A stretch of DNA of 64,000 nt from Mucilaginibacter aquaedulcis. Its GTDB lineage: Bacteria > Bacteroidota > Bacteroidia > Sphingobacteriales > Sphingobacteriaceae. Position 1 is the first letter of the stretch. Each line of letters begins with the position of its first letter. Position numbers and translations under genes: made by a program. The notes below the pieces were generated by a model that did no database searches, had not been told where the DNA came from, and saw nothing but the letters and a program-made list of their open reading frames with translations. The stretch lies in the NCBI RefSeq assembly GCF_030409325.1, contig NZ_JAUFPR010000002.1:1-64000 (forward strand). The letters run 5' to 3'. This document shows, piece by piece, positions 1-7,592 of this stretch.

Positions 1-52
1 CGCCAGAGCCGATGGTACTGCGGTAAAACGTGGGAGAGTAGGTCGGTGCCCA
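1..52 (+). rRNA. 5S ribosomal RNA, 3' end only
   Basis: The first bases match the conserved 3' third of bacterial 5S rRNA (the stretch around GTGGGAGAGTAGGTCGGTGCC). The 5' part lies outside the window, so the window opens at the tail of an rRNA operon. The exact 3' end is uncertain by a few bases. A strong intrinsic terminator follows within 15 nt, as expected for the end of an rRNA operon. Confidence 0.9.
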
Positions 53-64
53 ATCTTAAATCAT

Positions 65-96
65 GCCCTTGCTGGATTCCAGTCAAGGGCTTTTTT
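65..96 (+). terminator. intrinsic terminator of the rRNA operon
   Basis: GCCCTTG (65-71) pairs with CAAGGGC (84-90). The hairpin continues inward as CTGG/CCAG around an ATT loop with one bulged T. Six T residues follow (91-96). It sits directly after the 5S gene. Confidence 0.9.
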
Positions 97-312
97 ATAC
101 AGCATACTTTTTGGTAACCAGTCAACTGGTTTACTTAACCGCCCTTGAATGTTCGTGAACACAGGCTTCATTGCTGAGCATCAGAACTTTATAGTTTTCG
201 CTTAATACTCCAATATTTATAAAACTCGTTTTTTTAAGTCCTATTTTTTACTTGTGGGTATAGGTTTATTTGTAACAAATTTCATACAAATTAAATATAT
301 TTTATCTATAGA

Positions 313-344
313 TTTGGTAGTCTTTATGTATTTCGTTATGTTTG
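313..344 (+). promoter_or_regulatory. Bacteroidota-type promoter for the cysteine leader and SusC operon
   Basis: A -33 element TTTG (313-316) and a -7 element TATGTTTG (337-344) are separated by 20 nt, matching the known Bacteroidota consensus TTTG, about 20 nt, TAnnTTTG. Transcription would start near 349-352, about 20 nt before the small ORF at 370. I found no second match between 469 and 711, so the downstream SusC operon is probably read through the small ORF. A partly overlapping TAGATTTG (309-316) is a weaker alternative -7 without a good -33. Confidence 0.6.
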
Positions 345-369
345 TTACGTGAAAGCAAAAATCGAAGTA

Positions 370-468
370 ATGAAAACTTCTTCTCTAAAAAAATCACCAG
401 TATACCTACCTGGTGAAGTGATACAAAATCATTTTCAGCTCTTGATGTTATGCTGTTGTTGTTTGTAA
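370..468 (+). CDS. 32-aa poly-cysteine leader peptide, candidate cysteine-responsive attenuator
   Basis: ATG at 370 opens a 32-codon frame ending in TAA (466-468). The peptide begins MKTSSLKKSPVYLPGE and ends LLMLCCCCL: residues 28-31 are four cysteines (codons TGC TGT TGT TGT), one codon before the last. It starts about 20 nt after the predicted transcription start and about 240 nt before susC. Established: poly-Cys upstream ORFs act as cysteine-responsive attenuators in mycobacteria, and amino-acid-rich leader peptides (trpL, hisL) are classical. Inference: when charged tRNA-Cys is scarce the ribosome stalls here and alters expression of the operon downstream, which itself contains a tRNA-Cys gene and sulfite-oxidation genes. 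No Shine-Dalgarno is visible, which is normal here. It could be a chance ORF; four clustered Cys codons plus the context argue against that. Confidence 0.6.
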   Translation: MKTSSLKKSPVYLPGEVIQNHFQLLMLCCCCL

Positions 469-586
469 GCCTGAGCTACAATTAATTCCCTATGTAATAA
501 ATATTATTTAATTAAATAAGCCTTAAATGGAGCTTTTGAGGGTGAACTATGTAAAAAATATTATAATAATACTATAAATAAATAAA

Positions 587-611
587 AACCGGCAGGGATG
601 CCCCGCCGGTT
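587..611. other. GC-rich hairpin in the susC leader
   Basis: AACCGGC (587-593) pairs with GCCGGTT (605-611), with an inner GGG/CCC extension. It is by far the most GC-rich element in an AT-rich 240-nt leader between the poly-Cys ORF and susC. On the + strand no T tract follows, so it is not a standard intrinsic terminator for the operon. Read on the - strand it is followed by GGTTTTTATT, but no - strand gene ends there. A second CCGG (618-621) could pair with 606-609 as an alternative fold. It could be an attenuator or mRNA-stability structure. The rest of 469-710 shows nothing else I recognise. Confidence 0.45.
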
Positions 612-710
612 AAGATTCCGGAAAGATCAGCTACGTAACGCCAATCACTCACTGACCTTCCATCAAGTTTTACCTAATAATTTACTATTAAATAAAAACC
701 TGTTAAATAT

Positions 711-3700
711 ATGGAAATATATATCCATGCTAAATCATTTTATAAAAAGCTTATAACGCTACTCATAATTTTTTCTATCCCGGTCATATCTCAGGCGCAA
801 ACAGAGCAGCCGCCAACTATCAATTCTCATCTTAATGGTACTGTAATAGATGCAATTACCCGCGAACCCTTACCCGGCGCGGCAGTACTAATTTTAGGTA
901 CAACACACTCTGTAGCAACAGATAGGGATGGTAAATTTTCGTTCGTTACAGGGCAAAAATTTCCCTATACTCTGGTTATAACATACATAGGTTATGACAA
1001 ACAAGAAGTTACAGCTAATGGAAGCCCAATAACTATTCTCTTAAAACAATCTGTAAGGGCACTTAATGATGTTGTTGTTGTGGGTTATGGTACACAGAGC
1101 CGTAAATCACTTACCGGATCTGTGTCAACTGTTAGTGCCGATGAGGTAAGGAATAAACCCGTTGCCAGTTTTGATCAGCAATTGCAGGGTAAAGCCGCAG
1201 GCGTACAGGTATCAGCAGGTACCGGAATTCCTGGCGATGGTTTGTTTTTCCGTATTCGCGGCAGTACATCTATCAATGCTGGTAACGATCCTTTGTATGT
1301 GGTTGACGGCGTTTTTATTAACAACCAGTCATTACAAAAAATAACTACGCAGGGGCAGGCCAATAACCCTTTATCTGATATTAATCCGGCAGATATTGAG
1401 AGTATAAGCATATTAAAAGATGCGGATGCTACGGCAATTTATGGAGCGCGTGCAGCTAATGGCGTAGTATTGATCACAACCAAACGCGGCAAATATAATA
1501 CGGCTCCTAAAGTAAGTTTAAATACCTATTTCGGTTGGGCTACAGCGCCTAAACTTTGGGATTTGGTAACAGGACCGGAGCATGCCGAACTGGTAAATGA
1601 ATTATACAGAAATACTGAAGCTGATGCTATAGCCGCAGGTAATACAACCGCTGCTAATACTTATAAGTATCAGCCTTTCCGCGCATTAACAGATAATCCT
1701 ACAGCTTCGCCTGCACCAAGAGGATTACCGCAGGATCAACCTACTTTTGATCGTTTGCATGATGTTTTTCGTACCGGATTTCTTCAAAATTATGATGCGT
1801 CAGTATCTGGAGGTAATGATAAAACAAGGTATTACGTAGGAGGTGGCTTCAACAGCCAACAAGCTGATCTGAAAACAAATGATTTTCAGCGCGGCAGTTT
1901 TAAATTCAACCTCGATCAAAAAATAAGCAATGTATTTAGTATAGGTACGAGTACGTTACTCTCACAAACGTACCGTACCAACGCCCGTGTGGGTGATGGC
2001 CCACAGGGCGGTATTTTGCAAGCTGCCATACACACACCAACTTATTTACCAAAGGTAAATGCAGACGGAACACCGGCAAAATGGGCAGGCTTTGATAACC
2101 TTGACGTGTTGATCAATAACACCAATATGCATTCCAAAAGCGATCGGTTGATCAGTAATATTTATGCAGATGCTAATATTACCCCCGATCTGAAATTCCG
2201 TACCAGCTGGAGCGTTGACTACAACACTTATAACGAATATCAATACTGGAATAGCTTAACCAATCTTGGAGCTGCTAATCATAATCTGGGAACTTCAAGC
2301 ATAAGCACCAATTCTATCTGGACAAATGAACAAACACTTACCTATAATAAAGTTTTTGCCGATAAGCACTCTTTTAGTGCATTGGTAGGTAACACCCTGC
2401 AGGGGAACGTAAACTCACAAACTTTTGCGCAGGGTACAAACTTCCCGAATGATTCCTTCCAGCAAATCGCTTCCGCTGCAACAACAACTGCTTCATCAAC
2501 AGAAAATAAGTATAATCTTTCTTCATTCTTTTCAAGGGTGACTTATAACTACGCCGGTAAGTATTTTATAGAAGGTAATTTCCGTGCCGATGCATCTTCC
2601 AAATTTGGTAAGGATCACCGATGGGGATACTTCCCATCGGCAGGTGTAGCATGGCAGGCAAAGGAAGAAGACTTCCTGAAAAATGTAAATTTCTTAAGCA
2701 ATCTTAAAGTACGTGGCAGCATTGGTTTAACAGGTAACCAAAATGGTATCAGCAACTTTGCATCGCGTGGATTGTGGCAGGCAGGCTATAATTATCAGGA
2801 TAACCCCGGTACGCAGCCTTATCAATTGGCTAATCCTGACTTGAAATGGGAAACTACCAGGCAAATAAACCTGGGTGTAGATGCAGGCTTTTTTAATAAC
2901 CGCTTAGGCTTTGAGTTTAACGTATATGATAAATATACTACCGGTTTGCTGTTGAATCTGCCTTTACCTCAAAGCTCTGGTTTTGCTACAATTACCAAGA
3001 ATGCCGGCGAAATGAGTAATAAAGGTTTTGAGTTGGCCATTAACAGTACCAACATCAAGAGTAAGGATTTTACCTGGCAAACAAGTTTCAACATATCGCA
3101 CAATGCCAATAAAATCGAGAAACTTCCTATTCCTATAGATGCCTCTTATGCGGCTATCCGCATGGTACAGGGTTACTCCATGAATTCCTTTTATGTATAT
3201 AAACAGCTATATGTTGATCCGCAAACAGGTAATGCTATTTATCAACATGCAGATGGTACCAGCGGGCCTACTGTAACAGCTGCAGATAAGGTGATTGATG
3301 GCAATGGCCTGCCTAAGTTTTTTGGTGGTATCAATAACACATTCAATTACAAGGGCTTTGATTTAAGTGTTTTCTTCAATTTTGAAACCGGTAATAAGGT
3401 TTATAACAACAATGCTTACTTTTTAGAAGGCGGAGGTACCCGCGATGACAGGCGTGCTATGGATACTTACCAGCTTAAACGCTGGCAAAAACCAGGTGAT
3501 ATTACTGATGTACCCCGTTTAACTGCGCTGGGTTCTAACTATACCTTAAGTCCGGTTAGCCGCTTTATTGAGGACGGATCTTTTTTAAGGCTGAGCAATG
3601 TTAACCTGGGTTACACATTACCTAAAGCTGTAGCTGAGCGAATAAAGGCGGCTTCGGTGCGGGTTTACTTCAGTGGTTCAAACTTGTGGTTGTTAACCCA

Positions 3701-3818
3701 CTACAAAGGGCCCGATCCGGAGATCAACGTAACCGCCGATCCTAATGTTCAGGGATATGACCTCGGTACACCTCCTATACCACGTACTCTGCAAATTGGA
3801 GCTAATGTCACCTTTTAA
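711..3818 (+). CDS. SusC/RagA-family TonB-dependent outer-membrane transporter
   Basis: A 1035-aa outer-membrane barrel importing oligomeric nutrients with its SusD partner, energised by TonB. Seen: signal peptide (residues 1-29, ending SQAQ); a carboxypeptidase-regulatory-like beta domain (about 41-115, starting LNGTVIDAITREPLPGA); a plug domain whose start carries VVVVGYGTQ; the SusC signatures DPLYVVDGV and LKDADATAIYGARAANG; then a long barrel ending in a C-terminal aromatic-type strand (IGANVTF). There is no N-terminal STN domain, so it is not a sigma/anti-sigma transducer. SusD follows after 16 nt and a secreted S51 peptidase after that, which suggests a peptide-like substrate. The downstream sulfur genes suggest an organosulfur source, but the actual substrate cannot be read from sequence. 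It is the first large gene behind the poly-Cys leader. Confidence 0.95.
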   Translation: MEIYIHAKSFYKKLITLLIIFSIPVISQAQTEQPPTINSHLNGTVIDAITREPLPGAAVLILGTTHSVATDRDGKFSFVTGQKFPYTLVITYIGYDKQEVTANGSPITILLKQSVRALNDVVVVGYGTQSRKSLTGSVSTVSADEVRNKPVASFDQQLQGKAAGVQVSAGTGIPGDGLFFRIRGSTSINAGNDPLYVVDGVFINNQSLQKITTQGQANNPLSDINPADIESISILKDADATAIYGARAANGVVLITTKRGKYNTAPKVSLNTYFGWATAPKLWDLVTGPEHAELVNELYRNTEADAIAAGNTTAANTYKYQPFRALTDNPTASPAPRGLPQDQPTFDRLHDVFRTGFLQNYDASVSGGNDKTRYYVGGGFNSQQADLKTNDFQRGSFKFNLDQKISNVFSIGTSTLLSQTYRTNARVGDGPQGGILQAAIHTPTYLPKVNADGTPAKWAGFDNLDVLINNTNMHSKSDRLISNIYADANITPDLKFRTSWSVDYNTYNEYQYWNSLTNLGAANHNLGTSSISTNSIWTNEQTLTYNKVFADKHSFSALVGNTLQGNVNSQTFAQGTNFPNDSFQQIASAATTTASSTENKYNLSSFFSRVTYNYAGKYFIEGNFRADASSKFGKDHRWGYFPSAGVAWQAKEEDFLKNVNFLSNLKVRGSIGLTGNQNGISNFASRGLWQAGYNYQDNPGTQPYQLANPDLKWETTRQINLGVDAGFFNNRLGFEFNVYDKYTTGLLLNLPLPQSSGFATITKNAGEMSNKGFELAINSTNIKSKDFTWQTSFNISHNANKIEKLPIPIDASYAAIRMVQGYSMNSFYVYKQLYVDPQTGNAIYQHADGTSGPTVTAADKVIDGNGLPKFFGGINNTFNYKGFDLSVFFNFETGNKVYNNNAYFLEGGGTRDDRRAMDTYQLKRWQKPGDITDVPRLTALGSNYTLSPVSRFIEDGSFLRLSNVNLGYTLPKAVAERIKAASVRVYFSGSNLWLLTHYKGPDPEINVTADPNVQGYDLGTPPIPRTLQIGANVTF

Positions 3819-3834
3819 TTTTTAATCAAAAACA

Positions 3835-5178
3835 ATGAAACGACTCATATATATACTTCCATTTTTTGTGATGCTCACGTCATGCAAAAAATTTCTTGAC
3901 GTACAACCGCAGCAACAGGTTGATGAATCATTAGCAATAACCGATGCAGGTAGCGCGGGAACAGCCGTTAATGGTTTGTACAACAGCCTGGGTACTGATA
4001 ACTATTATGGCTCCAACTTTCCGGCTATTTCTTATTTATACGGTAGCGATGTGGTGTGGACAGGCTCACAGGCTGCACCCCAGGAAATTTCGGCACATAA
4101 AACAACAGCCTTTAACAGCTACATTGGTTCTGCATGGGGCGCTATCTATAAAACTATATTATCAGCCAATTATATTTTAGAAGCAGTTCCTAAAGTAACC
4201 GATCCATTATTCACTACAGCTACTAAGAATCAATATCTTGGCGAGGCTTATGCAGCAAGGGCATTATCATATTTTGACCTGGCACGTGGTTGGGGCGGTG
4301 TTCAGCTTATCCTTACACCTACGCATACACCTACGGATCATGCCGGGCTTAAGCGCAGCTCTTTAGCTGATACTTACGCGCAGGTTTTGAAAGATCTTGA
4401 TGCTGCCGAAGGTTTATTATCTTCAACAACCAACAGGAATAGGTTTACACAAAAAACAGTATGGGCGATTAAGGCCAGATTCTATCTGTACAACAAACAA
4501 TGGGCCCTGGCCGAGCAATATGCTACAAAGATTATCAGCGATAACGCAAATTATAACCTGCTTAAACCATACAGCGCGTTTTTTGCAAATAATGCAGTGG
4601 CCACCGCAGAATCGGTATTTGAGATAGCCTACAGCACTTCATTTAAAAATGGTCATAGTGTTTGGTTTTTACCACCGGCGCTGGGTGGTCGGAGAGAATG
4701 GGCGCCTTCAAATACGCTTGTGTCCTTGCTAAATAACCCGGCAATTGGGGGCGGCAGAAGTGCTTTAATTGCACAGACAGTTCCACCGGGAAATTTATGG
4801 TATGGTAAATTGTACTATCGCAACCCGATTGGTACCGATCCGGCTTATATCATCCGTGTGGCTGAGGTGTACTTGATCAGGTCTGAAGCCCGTGCACAAC
4901 AAGGAAACCTGAGCGGCGCTCTTGAAGATCTGAACGCTGTACGTGACCGTTCTGGTGTTGCTCCTACAATCGCGGTTTCGCAGGCAGATATACTTTTAGC
5001 GCTTGAGGCGGAAAGACAAGTTGAGTTTCCATTTGAAACCGACCGTTGGTTTAACCTGGTGCGTACCAATCGTGTAGCTGATGTATTGGGTATCACCGAT
5101 CAAACAAAATATTTATTTCCGATACCGGCAAGCGAATTACTGGCCGACCCAGACCTTACACCTAACCCTGGATATTAA
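3835..5178 (+). CDS. SusD/RagB-family surface lipoprotein
   Basis: A 447-aa nutrient-binding lipoprotein that caps the SusC barrel on the cell surface. Seen: lipoprotein signal with lipobox LTSC and lipidated Cys17, followed by KKFLDVQPQ, the typical start of mature SusD proteins. The middle is rich in TPR-like helices (YLGEAYAARALSYFDLARGWGGV). The C-terminal part carries the family motif LIRSEARAQQGN...LNAVRDRSG and ends with the usual FPIPASEL...DPDLTPNPGY. It lies 16 nt after susC and 18 nt before the peptidase gene, so it is clearly cotranscribed. Ligand unknown. Confidence 0.95.
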   Translation: MKRLIYILPFFVMLTSCKKFLDVQPQQQVDESLAITDAGSAGTAVNGLYNSLGTDNYYGSNFPAISYLYGSDVVWTGSQAAPQEISAHKTTAFNSYIGSAWGAIYKTILSANYILEAVPKVTDPLFTTATKNQYLGEAYAARALSYFDLARGWGGVQLILTPTHTPTDHAGLKRSSLADTYAQVLKDLDAAEGLLSSTTNRNRFTQKTVWAIKARFYLYNKQWALAEQYATKIISDNANYNLLKPYSAFFANNAVATAESVFEIAYSTSFKNGHSVWFLPPALGGRREWAPSNTLVSLLNNPAIGGGRSALIAQTVPPGNLWYGKLYYRNPIGTDPAYIIRVAEVYLIRSEARAQQGNLSGALEDLNAVRDRSGVAPTIAVSQADILLALEAERQVEFPFETDRWFNLVRTNRVADVLGITDQTKYLFPIPASELLADPDLTPNPGY

Positions 5179-5196
5179 TCATCAAATCAAAATCAC

Positions 5197-6084
5197 ATGA
5201 AAAAGATCGTTAGCTTATTATTTGTCCTTTTTATATTAACCGGGGCCAATGCATTTGCTCAGAATCCGGCAAACCCAGTGGGGCCCGAAAAAGGCTCGTT
5301 AGTAATTGTAGGTGGCGGTAATGTTGGCCCCGAGATATGGGCCAAATTTGTAGAGCTCGCAGGCGGCCCAAATGCCAATATTATTTATGTGCCAACAGCC
5401 GGGGATGATTCTACCGTTGTAAAAAATGATAAAACCGTAAAAAAACTACAGGAGCTTGGTGTAAAAAGTGTAACCACCTTACATACCCGCGACCCCAAAG
5501 TTGCCAATACCGAAAAATTTGTTGAACCTATCCGTACCGCAACAGGGGTTTGGTTTGAAGGTGGCCGTCAATGGAAAATTGCCGATGCTTACCTGGGCAC
5601 GCTAACTCAAAAAGAGTTTAATGCTTTGCTTAATCGTGGTGGGGTAATTGGAGGCACATCTGCAGGTGCTACCATCCAGGGCTCATATCTTTTCCGTGGC
5701 GATACCAAAGGCAATACTATCTTGGTTGGCGATCATATTCAGGGACTGGATTTTATCCATAACGTAGCCATTGATCAGCATATTTTGAAACGCAACCGCC
5801 AATTTGATTTGCTGAGCTTCATCAAAACGCGACCCGATCTGCTGGGTATCGGCATTGATGAAAGTACAGCCATTGTGGTTCATCAAAATACTTTTGAAGT
5901 GATAGGGGTATCCTATGTGGCTATTTATGATGCCAAAAACTTTACCGGAACAGTTAAAAACCCGGCAGGCGATTCAGGCAACAACGGGCCATTCTTTTAC
6001 CTTAAAAAAGGCGAAAAGTTTGATCTGCTGAACAGAAAAGCTTTGTTACCGGCTCCGCCATCCACCAAAACCGCAAATAACTAA
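5197..6084 (+). CDS. secreted cyanophycinase-like serine peptidase (family S51)
   Basis: A 295-aa protein of the cyanophycinase/peptidase E family, whose members use a Ser nucleophile to cut bonds at aspartyl residues, including beta-Asp-Arg dipeptides of cyanophycin. Seen: signal peptide ending near residue 21 (AFA/Q); Rossmann-like start SLVIVGGGNVGPE; VWFEGGRQWK (about 118-127); and the nucleophile elbow GGTSAGA with Ser155. Location: periplasm or surface. Placed between SusD and the tRNA/sulfur genes, it probably trims whatever peptide the SusCD pair imports or captures. The real substrate may not be cyanophycin, since many S51 proteins have other targets. Gaps of 18 nt (to susD) and 21 nt (to the tRNA) place it inside the operon. 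Confidence 0.85.
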   Translation: MKKIVSLLFVLFILTGANAFAQNPANPVGPEKGSLVIVGGGNVGPEIWAKFVELAGGPNANIIYVPTAGDDSTVVKNDKTVKKLQELGVKSVTTLHTRDPKVANTEKFVEPIRTATGVWFEGGRQWKIADAYLGTLTQKEFNALLNRGGVIGGTSAGATIQGSYLFRGDTKGNTILVGDHIQGLDFIHNVAIDQHILKRNRQFDLLSFIKTRPDLLGIGIDESTAIVVHQNTFEVIGVSYVAIYDAKNFTGTVKNPAGDSGNNGPFFYLKKGEKFDLLNRKALLPAPPSTKTANN

Positions 6085-6105
6085 TATTATTTATAGGACT
6101 TAAAA

Positions 6106-6176
6106 AGCCGGGTGACTGAGTGGCTAAGTGTGGGTCTGCAAAACCCTTTACGGCAGTTCGAACCTGCCCCCGGCGT
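6106..6176 (+). tRNA. tRNA-Cys (anticodon GCA), slightly irregular
   Basis: The anticodon loop CTGCAAA with GCA at 6138-6140 identifies Cys. The T arm is perfect (GGCAG, TTCGAAC loop, CTGCC). The D arm is a 3-bp stem (ACT/AGT) around GAGTGGCTA. Acceptor pairs 2-7 are sound (GCCGGG with CCCGGC), discriminator T6176; CCA is not encoded. Two irregularities: the first acceptor pair would be A1-G72, and the anticodon stem has U27-U43. It sits 21 nt after the peptidase gene and 29 nt before the DoxX-like gene, with no room for its own terminator, so it is probably processed from the operon transcript. A naive gene call for the next protein starts inside this tRNA. Confidence 0.85.
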
Positions 6177-6205
6177 CATCAACCACCAAAGCAAACATTA
6201 AAACC

Positions 6206-7567
6206 ATGAACGCATTAAAAGGATCACTACCAAATGATGAATGGAAGGGATACGAAAAGTGGGCTTTCCGTATTTTTGCCATCTATTTCTTTATCCAAGC
6301 TGTGCCGCTCGATTGGAAATATTATCGTAACATTTTTTCTATAAACTGGCTGCACCTTCGCTTTAGCAATATTTTCTATATCAGCCGCTACACGCCTCAG
6401 CTATTCACCCAACCTTCATCAACCGGATGGGGGATAAGTACTTATACAGATTGGCTGGCTATTTTAGGTATAGCGATCATAGGTGCAGTGATCTGGAGTT
6501 ATCGCGATAAAAATGTTAAGGAATACGATCGTTTATATTATTGGATAAGGGTTATTGTACGTTATCGCTTAGCCATCGGCATTATAGCTTATGGCTTTAT
6601 CAAATTTTTTCCGCTGCAATCACCATATCCTTCAATCAGTAACCTGAATACGCATTATGGTGAATTTAGCCGTTGGAAGTTATTTTCATTAAGCCTGGGC
6701 ATTGTACCCAACTACGAAGCATTTTTAGGTTTAGTTGAGATATTGGCTGGCTCACTGCTGCTTTTTCGTAAAACATCAACCATTGGTGCATTAATGGTGG
6801 CCGTGTTCACCGGTAACGTATTTATGTCAAACCTGGCCTATGAAGGTGGTGAGGCTTCTTATAGTTTATACCTGATATCACTTGGTTTATTTTTATTGGC
6901 CTTTGATGCCATTCGGTTGTTTGTGCTGATAGGTTTAGAAAAACCGGTTCAGCCCAATCGGTTTAAAATAGTGTTTTCGCAAAGCTGGCAGCGTAACAGG
7001 TTGGTTTTAAAAACACTTTTTATCTTCTTTTTTGTGTTTTTATACGGGTATAAAACATGGTCGGCATACAGACATGATATTTATCAATTCCCGCAAACTT
7101 CTGGTTTAAAAAATGCTGCGGGTTTGTATGATGTAAGCGAATTTAAGGTCAATAGCTCCACATTGGCTTATTCTGCCACGGATACCAGCCGCTGGAAAAA
7201 TGTGGTTTTTGAAAAATGGGCTACGCTAAGTATCGGTACCAATAAAGCTTTAAAAATAGATTCGGCTGTAACCGAAGAGATCAACGATAAAGATGCAGAT
7301 AGAAGCTATGAGGAAGCAGGTTCCATAGGGAGGCAATACTACAGCTATAAGGTAGATGAGGTTAATCACAGGCTGATACTGCAAAATAAAAACCATAACT
7401 ATCCTGGTGATAAACTGGTGTTAAATTATACCAGGCCCGATAATTCAAAACTGATACTATCAGGTGTTGATGGGCGCGATACGGTGTATGCTGTGTTGAG
7501 CAGGATCAACAAAAGGTATTTGCTGGAAGAAGCCGCCAGTGGCCGTAATAAGGCAATTAAACTCTGA
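6206..7567 (+). CDS. DoxX-like multi-pass membrane protein, first of a tandem pair
   Basis: 453 aa from ATG 6206. A longer reading would start at 6128 inside the tRNA-Cys and is rejected; the 26 extra residues look nothing like the paralogue next door. Seen: about seven hydrophobic segments between residues 20 and 292, with a core around VIVRYRLAIGIIAYGFIKFFP and LVEILAGSLLLFRK that resembles DoxX/DoxD-type proteins, then a soluble C-terminal domain of about 150 residues (DVSEFKVN...). Known: DoxDA is the thiosulfate:quinone oxidoreductase of Acidianus, and DoxX-like proteins often accompany sulfur or thiol metabolism. Inference: quinone-linked membrane partner of the sulfite-oxidising genes downstream. 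The exact role and the DoxX assignment are uncertain. Confidence 0.65.
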   Translation: MNALKGSLPNDEWKGYEKWAFRIFAIYFFIQAVPLDWKYYRNIFSINWLHLRFSNIFYISRYTPQLFTQPSSTGWGISTYTDWLAILGIAIIGAVIWSYRDKNVKEYDRLYYWIRVIVRYRLAIGIIAYGFIKFFPLQSPYPSISNLNTHYGEFSRWKLFSLSLGIVPNYEAFLGLVEILAGSLLLFRKTSTIGALMVAVFTGNVFMSNLAYEGGEASYSLYLISLGLFLLAFDAIRLFVLIGLEKPVQPNRFKIVFSQSWQRNRLVLKTLFIFFFVFLYGYKTWSAYRHDIYQFPQTSGLKNAAGLYDVSEFKVNSSTLAYSATDTSRWKNVVFEKWATLSIGTNKALKIDSAVTEEINDKDADRSYEEAGSIGRQYYSYKVDEVNHRLILQNKNHNYPGDKLVLNYTRPDNSKLILSGVDGRDTVYAVLSRINKRYLLEEAASGRNKAIKL

Positions 7568-7592
7568 TAATCACCACTTAAAAGAATTTATC

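Noticed and set aside
116..131. Short palindrome AACCAGTCAACTGGTT after the rRNA terminator
   Set aside because: It is near perfect but too short and isolated to assign a role; no gene starts close to it.
587..611. Leader hairpin considered as a known riboswitch
   Set aside because: It is a single short stem with no larger conserved fold; no known riboswitch class could be matched by eye.
1175..1411. Antisense frame of 78 codons within the first susC gene
   Set aside because: It lies fully inside the strongly supported susC coding region and shows no domain, signal peptide or independent support; the same holds for the other antisense frames inside large genes.
6128..6205. In-frame extension of the first DoxX-like protein to an ATG at 6128
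   Set aside because: The extension lies inside the tRNA-Cys and its translation has no counterpart in the paralogue; the ATG at 6206 is used instead.
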